This document shows, in pieces, positions 28,477 to 37,448 of a DNA stretch of 64,000 nucleotides. Source of the DNA: Alkalimarinus coralli (GTDB lineage: Bacteria; Pseudomonadota; Gammaproteobacteria; Pseudomonadales; Oleiphilaceae); the NCBI RefSeq assembly GCF_023650515.1, contig NZ_CP096016.1, forward strand, positions 4,032,001-4,096,000, in the 5' to 3' direction. Within the stretch, counting starts at the first letter, position 1. Every line of letters begins with the position of its first letter. Below the pieces are notes generated by a model. It was not told the origin of the DNA, did not search any database, and saw nothing but the letters and a program-made list of their open reading frames with translations. Both the position numbers and the translations under genes were made by a program.

Positions 28477-29637
28477 ATGGAGATGACAGTAACGATAAGG
28501 CGAGTAGCCATTGCTACTACGTTATTAGCTGCATTTGTGGTGGCATTGGGTGCTTACACAAGGCTTAAAGATGCCGGGTTAGGTTGCCCGGACTGGCCCG
28601 GTTGTTATGGTTTTCTAACGGTTCCCGAACATGTTGATGATATAAAAATAGCAGAAGCCCGTTTTCCTGATACTCCGGTTGACGCCGATAAGGGCTGGCC
28701 AGAGATGATTCATCGTTATTTTGCCAGCTTGCTGGGGTTGTTGATCGTGATACAGGCCGCGCTCTGTATTCGTTATGTTAAACGACAGAGCAGCCTGGCA
28801 CCGCTAGATGCCGCCGGAACTCGATTGCCACTCAAGCTGCCTCTGTTTTTGGTTTTGTTGGTTATTTGCCAAGGGTTGTTTGGTATGTGGACGGTCACTT
28901 TGAAACTTTGGCCTCAGGTGGTGTCCGGGCATTTGCTGGGTGGTTTTGCGACGCTGTCATTGCTGTTTTTATTTGTGTTGCGCATGTCCAAAAGGCTCAG
29001 CTCTACAGAACAGGTTGATAATCGTAGACATAAGACATTCCTGGTATCCAACTTGTCAAAATGGGCCATGGTGGGCCTGCTTCTGGTGGTGTTGCAGATT
29101 TTTCTGGGGGCTTGGACGGCTTCAAATTATGCGGCGCTGGCTTGCCCTGACTTCCCAACGTGTCAGGGGGCGTGGCTGCCTGAAATGAACGTGCGCTCAG
29201 GTTTTAATCTATTTCAGTCCATTGGCCCGAACTACTTAGGTGGTGTGATGGACAATGAATCACGGGTGGCCATTCATGTGGTTCATCGGTTAGGTGCGCT
29301 GTTCCTTTCGGTGTACCTGCTCATTATGTCGTGGCATCTGTGGCGCGGGGCAAGCAAAGCGGTAAAAGTTGCGCTGTTTTGGGTGTTGTCTGCACTTGTG
29401 ATGCAGGTGACGCTAGGGATTCTCAATGTGGTTTGGTTAATCCCGCTTCCGCTTGCTGTTGCACATAATGCCGGTGGCGCGTTGTTGTTATTAACCATGG
29501 TTTATCTTAATTTTCAATTATTTAACGTTTATTCCTCTCGATCAGAAGGTGAGGCCTGTTCACCGTTAGCCGCTTCGCCAAACATAACAAAAACAAACGT
29601 GCCGCATTATGCGAAAAGCGCGGAGGTTATCTCATGA
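28477..29637 (+). CDS. ctaA: Haem A synthase (CtaA/COX15 family)
   Basis: CtaA oxidises the C8 methyl of haem O to make haem A. The 386-aa protein has eight hydrophobic segments, the haem-ligand His in MIHRYFASLLGLL and HVVHRLGALFL, and two extracytoplasmic cysteine pairs (GCPDWPGCYG and ACPDFPTCQG). Its last bases overlap the ctaB start (ATGA), which indicates coupled translation and a sequential pathway. Confidence 0.94.
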   Translation: MEMTVTIRRVAIATTLLAAFVVALGAYTRLKDAGLGCPDWPGCYGFLTVPEHVDDIKIAEARFPDTPVDADKGWPEMIHRYFASLLGLLIVIQAALCIRYVKRQSSLAPLDAAGTRLPLKLPLFLVLLVICQGLFGMWTVTLKLWPQVVSGHLLGGFATLSLLFLFVLRMSKRLSSTEQVDNRRHKTFLVSNLSKWAMVGLLLVVLQIFLGAWTASNYAALACPDFPTCQGAWLPEMNVRSGFNLFQSIGPNYLGGVMDNESRVAIHVVHRLGALFLSVYLLIMSWHLWRGASKAVKVALFWVLSALVMQVTLGILNVVWLIPLPLAVAHNAGGALLLLTMVYLNFQLFNVYSSRSEGEACSPLAASPNITKTNVPHYAKSAEVIS

Positions 29638-30593
29638 AAGCGATACCAGACTCATTGGCCCAGCCAACCAAACAGACTGTTTACTCGCCCCAACTAGAGG
29701 CCGCAAACGATCGACGGGTCTCTGCCAGCTGGCGAGACTATCTCGAAATGTGCAAGCCCAATGTTGTGGCTCTTATGATTCTCACTTCGGTGATCGGTAT
29801 GATGCTGGCAAGCCCTGGTTTTCCGCACTGGAAGATCATGATTCTGGGAAATGTAGGCATTGCTTTAATGGCCGCTTCAGCGGCTGTAATTAACCATGTG
29901 GTTGATCGAAAAATTGACCCGATAATGTCGCGCACCCGAAACCGGCCATTGGCGAAAGGCAAAGTCGATGTGGCAAATGCGATGCTCTTTTCGCTGGTTC
30001 TCGGTGCTGCCGGTATGGCATTGTTGATCACCCAGATTAATGCGCTGACTGCGTGGCTCACCTTTGCGTCTCTCATTGGGTATGCGGTGGTTTATACGCT
30101 GTTCCTGAAGCGAGCAACGCCGCAAAATATTGTCATCGGTGGTTTGGCTGGTGCTGCTCCGCCACTGCTGGGGTGGACATCGGTCACAGGGGCTATAGAG
30201 CCAAACAGCCTGTTACTGGTATTGATTATTTTTGCCTGGACGCCCCCTCATTTTTGGGCGCTGGCGATTCACCGTAAAGCTGAGTACGCCAAGGCAGATA
30301 TCCCCATGCTGCCAGTCACTCATGGTGAGGCCTATACCAAAGTACAAATTTTGCTGTATACGCTGATTTTGTTGGCGGTAAGCGTTTTCCCGTTTATCAC
30401 CGGGATGAGTGGTTATCTCTATTTAGCTTCTGCGCTGGTTCTGGGAGGCCGGTTTGTGTACTGGGCTGTCGCAATGATTAGAAACAGCCGCCCTCACGCG
30501 GCGATCAACACCTTCAAATATTCAATCAGTTACTTGATGTTGCTGTTTCTAGCGCTACTGGCCGATCACTACCTGCTCTATTTTTGGAGTTAA
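29634..30593 (+). CDS. ctaB: Protohaem IX farnesyltransferase (haem O synthase)
   Basis: CtaB/CyoE attaches a farnesyl group to haem B to make haem O. The 319-aa UbiA-family protein has nine membrane helices and both Asp-rich motifs: NHVVDRKIDPIMSRTRNRP (N-x3-D-x3-D type) and the loop YAKADIPMLPVTHGE. KPNVVALMILTSVIGM is the usual N-terminal block. It ends the cox/haem A operon. Confidence 0.95.
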   Translation: MKAIPDSLAQPTKQTVYSPQLEAANDRRVSASWRDYLEMCKPNVVALMILTSVIGMMLASPGFPHWKIMILGNVGIALMAASAAVINHVVDRKIDPIMSRTRNRPLAKGKVDVANAMLFSLVLGAAGMALLITQINALTAWLTFASLIGYAVVYTLFLKRATPQNIVIGGLAGAAPPLLGWTSVTGAIEPNSLLLVLIIFAWTPPHFWALAIHRKAEYAKADIPMLPVTHGEAYTKVQILLYTLILLAVSVFPFITGMSGYLYLASALVLGGRFVYWAVAMIRNSRPHAAINTFKYSISYLMLLFLALLADHYLLYFWS

Positions 30594-30613
30594 ATCTGCT
30601 CTATTTTTGGAGC
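30575..30613. repeat. Direct repeat spanning the ctaB stop
   Basis: CTGCTCTATTTTTGGAG occurs at the 3' end of ctaB and again about 22 bases later, just after the stop. It is a short tandem duplication of the last codons of the gene and of its stop region, with no effect on the frame. Confidence 0.6.
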
Positions 30614-30637
30614 TAATAACTAAGCGCCATTTTAATG

Positions 30638-30778
30638 AGAGACCTTTGCACGACTACTGCGCTTACAAATACAGCGTTAAAAAATGACTCAAAATGCTCA
30701 TTTATTCCAATAAACTGCGCTTTTTCGTCATTTTTTGCCTTGTCTTTGTTTCGCTCATAACATCGTGCAAAGGTCTCT
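30638..30778. repeat. 141-bp MITE-like element with 16-bp terminal inverted repeats
   Basis: The element begins AGAGACCTTTGCACGA and ends with its perfect complement TCGTGCAAAGGTCTCT. A nested inverted repeat (AAAAAATGAC and GTCATTTTTT) lets the whole unit fold into one long hairpin. It encodes no protein. Shorter, decayed relatives are at 7286, 18921 and 19810. Flanking target duplications are not obvious. It lies just after the cox operon and may also stop its transcription. Confidence 0.7.
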
Positions 30779-30855
30779 ATGAAATGATTTAAGTCCATTC
30801 TATTATTGGCTTAAACCGCTAAAATGGCGTTTTACGATAGATTGGACATTTCCCC

Positions 30856-31800
30856 GTGGATACTCAACTTTTACTGGCTGCGCTGGCCGAATGCCGAGAT
30901 GGCATCGTTATTACTGATGCGATTTCACCGAAAAACCGAATCATTTATGCCAACAAAGCATTTCAAATGATGACAGGGTTTAGTGAATCAGAACTGATAG
31001 ATAAAGGGTCACGCTTTCTGTTGGGAAGCAAAACCCGCCCGACGGCCGCTAAAGCGTTTCGGCAAGCGCTGGGTGAAGGCGCACGCGTTCAAGTAACGCT
31101 GAGCTCGATATGCAAAGATGGCTCACAAAAGTGGTTAGAGATCAGCGGCGGGCCTTTTGAGTACAAGGGCGAGAAAAAACGCTATTTTATCGGCACCTGC
31201 CGCGACGTTGGTGACCGGGTGGAGGCGGTTGAAGCGCTGATGGCTTCAGAAATTAAGTTTGAGAAAACGGATGTTGAGACGACCGTTTCAAGCTACGACA
31301 TAGTTACCTCTCTCTACAATCGCAGCTATTTTGAAGAGATCGCAGAACGAGAATGGACAGCGATGTTGCGAGAGCACCGTCCTCTCTCCTTATTCCTGAT
31401 AGGTATTTCGAATCTGGCTGGGTTTAAAGAGCAGCAAGGTCTGGATGCGTCGAACCGCTTAATGGCCAATACCGCCTCTGCACTGCGGCAAGTGTTCCGT
31501 CGCGGGATTGACTTGGTCGCAAAGTATGACGAAGAGCGCTTTATTGTTATTTCAACCGGTATGGCGTGGGAGGAAGCAGAAGCGATGGCGTCTCGACTAA
31601 AAGATGTGGTTGATGGCGAACTGTTACAACGCGCTCCCAAAGAGGAAAATTTACACGGCTCTATTGGCGTGGCTACGCAAATACCGGAAGAAGGCTTTCA
31701 TGTTGATCACCTTATTGAAGCGGCTGAGCACGCGCTGCTAAAGGCCTCAAGCTACTCTGAAGGTTCAATAGTTGTGGCTGAGAGTGAGTGTGTTGCTTGA
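30856..31800 (+). CDS. PAS-GGDEF domain protein with degenerate GGDEF site
   Basis: A 314-aa cytoplasmic signalling protein with an N-terminal PAS domain (about residues 5-125, ending in a PAC-like IGTCRDVGDR) and a C-terminal GGDEF fold (SLYNRSYFEEIAEREW, TNTASAL-type helix, KYDEERFIVIST). The GGDEF signature is replaced by K-Y-D-E-E, so cyclic di-GMP synthesis is unlikely; it may bind nucleotide or act by protein contact. The start is a GTG. It directly precedes the T6SS adaptor/cargo pair but has its own leader. Confidence 0.8.
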   Translation: MDTQLLLAALAECRDGIVITDAISPKNRIIYANKAFQMMTGFSESELIDKGSRFLLGSKTRPTAAKAFRQALGEGARVQVTLSSICKDGSQKWLEISGGPFEYKGEKKRYFIGTCRDVGDRVEAVEALMASEIKFEKTDVETTVSSYDIVTSLYNRSYFEEIAEREWTAMLREHRPLSLFLIGISNLAGFKEQQGLDASNRLMANTASALRQVFRRGIDLVAKYDEERFIVISTGMAWEEAEAMASRLKDVVDGELLQRAPKEENLHGSIGVATQIPEEGFHVDHLIEAAEHALLKASSYSEGSIVVAESECVA

Positions 31801-31880
31801 ATGAGCGTCACTGATTCAGGATAATAGCAGCTAAATGAAGACTGCTTCACGGATGAAGCAGGCAAGTACATGGATACGTG

Positions 31881-32819
31881 ATGATGACCCCCTCCTATGA
31901 AGCCATTGATAGGCTCCAACTTCAATCGTTCGCTGTTGAGCAACGAGACCAACACCTTTACGCGGTTATTGAAGGTGCCAAAGCCCCAGAGGGCTATAAA
32001 ACCACCGGTGCACTGGTTTACACGTTGGAAGAGATGCCAACGGTCTACCCCTTGTTTTTGAGCCCGGATACTGAACAAAACAACACTGAGTGGCTCGATC
32101 TATCCCCATGGCTTGTTGAAGTAGCACCTGATAGCCCGTTATTTGAGTGGTTAATAGAGAATGCGAGCTGTCACCCCTATATCTTATTCTGGTCACCACA
32201 CCCCATAGGACAGGTTAAGCCCTATCTGGTTAATATGTTGAAAACGCAATCTCCAGCAGGTAACACGCTGTTTTTTCGTTACTATGATCCTGCCGTTTTC
32301 AATATGCTTATCGAGCATACGCCGGATGACCTTATCTGCAGTCGGTTAGGCCATGTCTCTGCAATGGCCACCTATAACGAGTATGCCCCACCCACCCAGT
32401 CCACATGGCATCTGCGCCAAATAGGCCTGGCGCAGCAAGATCATAAACTGCCCTTGCCGGTTGCACTAACCGCAACAGAGTGGCAAGCGATAGCAGAACT
32501 TAGGCGAAAAATAAGCATTAGGCAGTTGACCGGATACCTCAATCGCAACTATCCCGACCATTTGTCGGGTGTTGAGCCTGACACGCTACAACAATTCGTT
32601 ATTGGTGCCATTGAGCAGGGCGAATCCTACGGTTATAAAACTCAGGGTGAACTGGAACAGTGGCTTGATTTGCAACTATATTTTGGTGACACATTGGTAG
32701 GTAACCCCCGTTATCCGTGGGCGAAAAAAATCATGGATAATAAAAACCTAACGGCCACTGAAAAGCTGAACAGGCTTAATTTGTACTTGGATCAATATCA
32801 GGCAAGGAGTGCCGAATGA
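31881..32819 (+). CDS. DUF4123 protein, putative T6SS effector adaptor (Tap/TEC-like)
   Basis: A 312-aa protein whose first ~170 residues fit DUF4123 (YAVIEGAK, a mid-domain LFEWL, PYILFWSPHPIGQVKPYL and FFRYYDPAVFNMLI), the domain of adaptors that load cargo effectors on to VgrG of the type VI secretion system. The C-terminal half is helical and may hold the effector-binding part. Three possible starts lie side by side (GTG 31878, ATG 31881, ATG 31884). It overlaps the next gene by 4 bases (ATGA), so adaptor and putative cargo are translationally coupled. No vgrG is in the window. Confidence 0.8.
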   Translation: MMTPSYEAIDRLQLQSFAVEQRDQHLYAVIEGAKAPEGYKTTGALVYTLEEMPTVYPLFLSPDTEQNNTEWLDLSPWLVEVAPDSPLFEWLIENASCHPYILFWSPHPIGQVKPYLVNMLKTQSPAGNTLFFRYYDPAVFNMLIEHTPDDLICSRLGHVSAMATYNEYAPPTQSTWHLRQIGLAQQDHKLPLPVALTATEWQAIAELRRKISIRQLTGYLNRNYPDHLSGVEPDTLQQFVIGAIEQGESYGYKTQGELEQWLDLQLYFGDTLVGNPRYPWAKKIMDNKNLTATEKLNRLNLYLDQYQARSAE

Positions 32820-34978
32820 TAGATGTACCACTCGCTCGACCATTAAACAAAGATGCGGTTCAAACCGCCAATACGCGCCTTTATCAGGAGTACCCCTCAC
32901 TTAAAGGGCAGATGCTTAATCCTGATAATCCTCAACATACACAATATATGGCGATCTGGCGTGAAATGTACGTTGAGGCAGGAGGCCCGCTAAAGCAAGT
33001 TGATGCAGCTACACATCAGCAACTAGATGACCCTGTTCAACCATGTGACTGCGAAAATAAAGTACAGATTGTTGATATAGTGTATGAGCCATCGACTGAC
33101 AGAATCTATCTACTGGATGCCAATAATCTCAATGCCTGGATGAGCGAGATTCAGCTACTAGATGATGTCATGCGCCCGGTTATGGAATGCAAAAATGGAG
33201 CTGAGCTACCGGAGAAAAAAGAGCAAGCCGTTAAACAGTTGGTCGCGCTGGGGATTAGCCCTCCAAACTCTGAATTTGGAGGCGGTGAAAGTAAAAAACT
33301 GACTGAGATTGTGAGGTTAAAAGGGCACCGAAAATATACTTACGTTCGCTCAGAAAAAATGAAAGACCATGTCCGCAGTTACTCCATGGCCACCGATGAC
33401 CGTAACCGCAGCCAGGGCTATAACCCTAAAACTAAACAGTTTGATTATAAAACACTGGCTAAAAATCTTCGTGAAGAGCTGAATAAACCAGAGTTCAAGG
33501 TTAAGTATCAAACCGGCAACTTGTTGGAGCGCCTCGATAGCTATAACGAGTTCCAGCAATTTATGAACCAGTTTGCCTATAGCACCGGGCCTCAGTACCT
33601 GATGGGGGATGAAAGCAGCGCCTACAATGTCACCGCAGAAGCCCAGTTTTTCCGGTTTGCATCGGGTGCTGCGTTTCACGCTGAGTTTGATCCTGCTGAA
33701 GGCATATTACAAATCGCCGGGGGAGTTCATGCAGAGCTTTCCCTGGCAGAAGGGCAGGCAAAATGCCAGCGAATGATCCCTTCGACGGAAGGCTATCACT
33801 GCCAGTTTGAACTCAACAATACGCCGTGTGACCTCGGTTATTTCAGGCTTGATCTTAACGTGGTCTTAAGTGGAAATGCAGGAGCCAGTGCCAATTTAGG
33901 CGCCGCAATCTCGCTTGAAATGAACGCCGGGCAGCCGGTTATTAAAGGGGCTGCCAGAAGTAAAGATGACGACACGACTGAGTCAGGAGAAGTGGAGTCT
34001 GACAAGTTTAAATATGACCGATTGCTACATGACAAAGGGCATGTTCAGGGTATTAATGCTGAGGCGCAGTTTTTTGCAGGCGTAACCGCGGGTTGCAAGG
34101 TCGGTGTCGCCCTTCAGTGGCAAAGCCCCGAAGAGAATAACCAGTTTGTCACGTTGGCCGAAGCGGGAGCTGGCATAGAGGTCGCCGCTGGATTAGGTGC
34201 AGAGGGGTATCTCAAAATTGAATATGATGAGAATACCCGTAAATTTATTGCTCGCTTTGGGGCGGGTGTAGTTGCTGGGGTTGGTGCTAACGGCAAGCTT
34301 GATACGGCAATAGAAGCAGGAAATATCTATCAACTTGTTAAGTTTGTTTATCATCAGATAATGAAAACAGGGTTTCTACAGCCGGAATTTATTGAAAATG
34401 ATGGCTTTACGTTTTTACAACGATCATTGGCTAAAGCAGTTCTTTTTGGAAGTGATATTGTTGATGAGACTCAGTCCACAATCCGGGACTTAGCTCTCTG
34501 GTGGAGTCAAGTTCATCAATCAAGAATTGAGGCGGAAGGGCTTGCGCGGAAAATACTCGACGATAGTTCACTGTATCGATACGCAGCCCCTGTGGTGAAA
34601 GGGCGTTTTCTGGCAATACTATGCCGCCGGTTCCTACTTTCAACGGAAAGCCAGCAAGAGAAAGCCATTGTTAAACTTCTAAGTTTTACCCAAAGTGTAA
34701 GTGAATATCATGAAATTCTTAAGCATACCTCAGAGTCTGGTTTGGTACTAAGCTCCTCCCAAATTAAAAATGTAGAAAATATGTTATATGGGATACTGGA
34801 TGGCCATGAACAGATACGCTTTGATGTGTGGAAGCATCGGCTGCATAAGCAGCCGAATATTGGTAACCCTGTTATTGCCTATTCCGCGCCATGGCGTGTT
34901 AAACCGGTTGATGACCTGCGGTTTGCGCAATTGAGTTTGATAAAAAACAACTGCTACCAAGAGCGAGTACTTGTTTAG
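32816..34978 (+). CDS. Putative T6SS cargo effector, 720 aa, unknown activity
   Basis: I cannot assign a catalytic family. The 720-aa protein has no signal peptide. Residues 1-250 are hydrophilic; residues 270-520 are rich in Gly and Ala with alternating patterns typical of amphipathic or membrane-active segments (FASGAAFHAEF, SGNAGASANLGAAISLEM, AGAGIEVAAGLGAEGYL, FGAGVVAGVGANGKLD). The motif AEAQFF appears twice, about residues 276 and 415, suggesting two related beta units. The last ~190 residues are helical. Its 4-base overlap with the DUF4123 adaptor gene is the main evidence for a secreted effector. The following minus-strand lipoprotein genes could encode protection. Confidence 0.6.
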   Translation: MIDVPLARPLNKDAVQTANTRLYQEYPSLKGQMLNPDNPQHTQYMAIWREMYVEAGGPLKQVDAATHQQLDDPVQPCDCENKVQIVDIVYEPSTDRIYLLDANNLNAWMSEIQLLDDVMRPVMECKNGAELPEKKEQAVKQLVALGISPPNSEFGGGESKKLTEIVRLKGHRKYTYVRSEKMKDHVRSYSMATDDRNRSQGYNPKTKQFDYKTLAKNLREELNKPEFKVKYQTGNLLERLDSYNEFQQFMNQFAYSTGPQYLMGDESSAYNVTAEAQFFRFASGAAFHAEFDPAEGILQIAGGVHAELSLAEGQAKCQRMIPSTEGYHCQFELNNTPCDLGYFRLDLNVVLSGNAGASANLGAAISLEMNAGQPVIKGAARSKDDDTTESGEVESDKFKYDRLLHDKGHVQGINAEAQFFAGVTAGCKVGVALQWQSPEENNQFVTLAEAGAGIEVAAGLGAEGYLKIEYDENTRKFIARFGAGVVAGVGANGKLDTAIEAGNIYQLVKFVYHQIMKTGFLQPEFIENDGFTFLQRSLAKAVLFGSDIVDETQSTIRDLALWWSQVHQSRIEAEGLARKILDDSSLYRYAAPVVKGRFLAILCRRFLLSTESQQEKAIVKLLSFTQSVSEYHEILKHTSESGLVLSSSQIKNVENMLYGILDGHEQIRFDVWKHRLHKQPNIGNPVIAYSAPWRVKPVDDLRFAQLSLIKNNCYQERVLV

Positions 34979-34999
34979 TGCTTAGGCTAATACCATAAT

Positions 35000-35872
35000 C
35001 TATGGCAACTTTTTTGGGTTATTGATAATACAGCGAAGTCCAATATATTCCGTTTTGTCAGGCTCTATAGAGTGGCGTCTAATTGCTAAATTAAACCGGC
35101 TTGAAGAGGCATTACTGCCGCCTCTGACAACCTTCTTTTGCCCTGTTGTCGGCCCTTGGGGGTTTATTTCGGGGGAGTTTTGGTAATAGTCTTCTGCGTA
35201 CCAATCTTTTACATACTCAGATACATTGCCCGACATATGGTGCAAACCAAGTGGATTGGGGGGGTAGTAATCACCCCTTACAGGCTCGTCTTGAGAAACG
35301 TTGAAACCCTTTATGTTAGAGCCTTTAAAATCAATCATACCGTCATTGGTGGCAAACGGAACGTTTCGTCCGCGACTGCGGGCGGCATATTCCCATTGGG
35401 CTTCGGTGGGTAAATCGAAGGCCAAATTACTTTTCTCGGCTAACCAGTCACAATAAGCTTTGGCATCATACCAGTTGGGGAAATAGGCCGGGATTTCAGG
35501 TTGGTGGAACCACTTCCCGTCCATAAAAATAGGTCGGTTGGTATCTTTGCTAAACGTATCAAACTCCTCCCAGGTGACTTCGTATTTGTTGATAGAGAAG
35601 CTATCGAGGGTGACTTTGTGCATATAGTCGTCGTCTTTGTCGGTGCTCCAATGTGCCAGGAACTGACTTCCATCGCTATTGCGCTCCAGTTTGCCAAAAT
35701 CCCCCATCATAAAACTTCCGCCTTCAACAAAGACCATATTGTTGATGGATTGCTGCACAACCCGCTGAATGTCAGCTTCAAGGGCATTGCTCTCGTCAGG
35801 CGGGGCCTGACAGGCAGCGAGTAACGGGGATAGTGCGAGAATAATCGCAAGTGTTTGTTTAAATTGAGTCAT
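35000..35872 (-). CDS. SUMF1/formylglycine-generating-enzyme-like lipoprotein, copy 1
   Basis: A 290-aa lipoprotein: lipobox LLAAC at residues 17-21, then a SUMF1 fold (MVFVEGGSFMMGDF, INKYEVTWEEFDTF, LPTEAQWEYAARSRGR, HHMSGNVSEYVKDWYAEDYY, VVRGGSNASSSRFNLAIRR). The paired cysteines of true formylglycine-generating enzymes are not seen, so catalysis is doubtful. It should sit in the periplasm. It converges on the putative T6SS effector and is tandemly duplicated by the next gene. SUMF1-type lipoproteins near T6SS effectors may be immunity proteins; that role is inference here. Confidence 0.8.
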   Translation of the reverse strand: MTQFKQTLAIILALSPLLAACQAPPDESNALEADIQRVVQQSINNMVFVEGGSFMMGDFGKLERNSDGSQFLAHWSTDKDDDYMHKVTLDSFSINKYEVTWEEFDTFSKDTNRPIFMDGKWFHQPEIPAYFPNWYDAKAYCDWLAEKSNLAFDLPTEAQWEYAARSRGRNVPFATNDGMIDFKGSNIKGFNVSQDEPVRGDYYPPNPLGLHHMSGNVSEYVKDWYAEDYYQNSPEINPQGPTTGQKKVVRGGSNASSSRFNLAIRRHSIEPDKTEYIGLRCIINNPKKLP

Positions 35873-35907
35873 GGTTACATCCGTGTATAAATTGTATTGG
35901 TATTTGA

Positions 35908-36781
35908 CTATGGCAACTCTTGCGGGTTATTGATAACACAGCGAAGCCCAATATAGCCCTCCTTATCAGGCTCCATAGAGTGGCGCCTAATTGCTAGATT
36001 AAATCGGCTAGAAGAGTCATAACTCCCACCCCGAATCACCTTCTTTTGCCCGGTTTTAGGTCCTTGGGGGTTTATTTCGGGGGAGTTTTGGTAATAGTCT
36101 TCTGCGTACCAATCTTTAACATACTCGGCTACATTACCCGACATATGATGGAGGCCAAGCGGATTGGGGGGGGTAGTAGTCCCCCACCATGGCATGTGCT
36201 GGGTTATCGTTCCAGCCGCTGATATTAGAGCCATGATAATCGATCGTACCGTCATTGGTGGCAAACGGAACGTTTCGCCCGCGACTGCGGGCGGCATATT
36301 CCCATTGGGCTTCGGTGGGTAAATCGAAGGTCAAATTACTTTTCTCGGCTAACCAGTCACAATAGGCTTTAGCGTCATACCAGTTGGGTATAAAAGCAGG
36401 TACTTCAGGTTTGTGAAACCACAAGCCCTCATCATATATTATTCGGCCTGTAGCCTTACTAAACGTATCAAACTCCTCCCAGGTGACTTCGTATTTGTTG
36501 ATAGAGAAGCTATCGAGGGTGACTTTGTGCATATAGTCGTCGTCTTTGTCGGTGCTCCAATGTGCCAGGAACTGACTTCCATCGCTATTGCGCTCCAGTT
36601 TGCCAAAATCCCCCATCATAAAGCTCCCGCCTTCAACAAAGACCATATTATTGATGGATTGCTGCACAACACGCTGAATGTCAGCTTCAAGGGCACTGTT
36701 CTCGTCAGGCGGGGCCTGGCAGGCAGCGAGTAACGGGGATAGTGCGAGAATAATCGGGAGTGTTTGTTTAAATTGAGTCAT
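35908..36781 (-). pseudogene. SUMF1-like lipoprotein, copy 2, frameshifted in a C8 tract (possibly phase-variable)
   Basis: This is a tandem copy of the preceding lipoprotein gene, with the same lipobox and SUMF1 blocks. The frame starting at 36781 ends early at 36134, and the rest continues in another frame down to 35908. The shift lies in a run of eight C on the coding strand (36166-36173); the intact copy has seven at the equivalent place (35258-35264). Restoring C7 gives a full 290-aa protein. Identity with copy 1 is patchy, near perfect over the first ~105 residues and low in two internal blocks. It is either a broken gene, a switchable one, or a sequencing error. Confidence 0.8.
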
Positions 36782-36826
36782 GGTTACATCCGTGTATATG
36801 CTGTTTCTATGTCGAGTTATGGCTTT

Positions 36827-37405
36827 CTACTGGCAATCACTCACTTTAAACCCGTAGGCGCGTGCCAGGCTTTCTCGTCTGGGGGCGGATTTATCCGGTG
36901 AAGAAGGCAGCAGCTTTATTGGCAGTTCACTCCCTATATCAATCGCGTTATAAAGCGCTTTGTTACCGATAATAAAGGTTGATTTGCAGGGCTTTCCGTA
37001 GTGGTATTCGTACTCAATAAAATAGGTTATCTCTTCAATTTTTTCTCTATCTGCCTCATCTTTGTGCTTATCATGTTCAGAAAAGTATGAGTTATCTTCT
37101 ATGGACTTATGCTTCACAGTGGCCGTTGCTTCAATTCCAAACTTATTTATTAAAGCGACTTCGTAGTAGTGACTAATACTTGATTTAAGCATGGAGAATA
37201 TAAAATAAGGGATAAGGAAAAATAGGAAGCCCGCCACTAAGGGCAGTATTAGAAGCTCGTCTCCCAGCAGCCCAAACCAAATTGACACAAATGGAATGGG
37301 CAGAGTGAGAGCGAAAGCAATAGCCAAGCCCAGGTGCTTTCTTGCTGAGGAGAGGTAAAGAAATGTTTTTTCGGATATGGGTATTGTTGTGCGGGTGCCT
37401 TGCAT
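36827..37405 (-). CDS. Small membrane protein, DUF3592-like
   Basis: From the ATG at 37405 (AAGGA 7 bases upstream) this is a 192-aa protein; the open frame runs further into the AraC gene but that part is not coding. It has two membrane helices (LGLAIAFALTLPIPFVSIWFG and ILPLVAGFLFFLIPYFIF) and a soluble C-terminal domain with the pattern ITYFIEYEYHYGKPC...IGSELPIKLLPSSPDKSAPR, typical of DUF3592-like proteins. Function unknown. It lies just upstream, in transcription, of the SUMF1 lipoprotein pair and could share a transcript with it. Confidence 0.7.
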   Translation of the reverse strand: MQGTRTTIPISEKTFLYLSSARKHLGLAIAFALTLPIPFVSIWFGLLGDELLILPLVAGFLFFLIPYFIFSMLKSSISHYYEVALINKFGIEATATVKHKSIEDNSYFSEHDKHKDEADREKIEEITYFIEYEYHYGKPCKSTFIIGNKALYNAIDIGSELPIKLLPSSPDKSAPRRESLARAYGFKVSDCQ

Positions 37406-37448
37406 CGCTTCTTCCTTGAAGTAGATATTAAGAACACCGCAGATTCTA

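Noticed and set aside
30613-30798. 61-aa minus-strand frame over the 141-bp repeat
   Set aside because: It reads through the palindromic element; no independent sign of coding.
35501-35824. 107-aa plus-strand frame within SUMF1 lipoprotein copy 1, and its relative at 36413-36733
   Set aside because: Antisense shadows of the lipoprotein genes, duplicated along with them.
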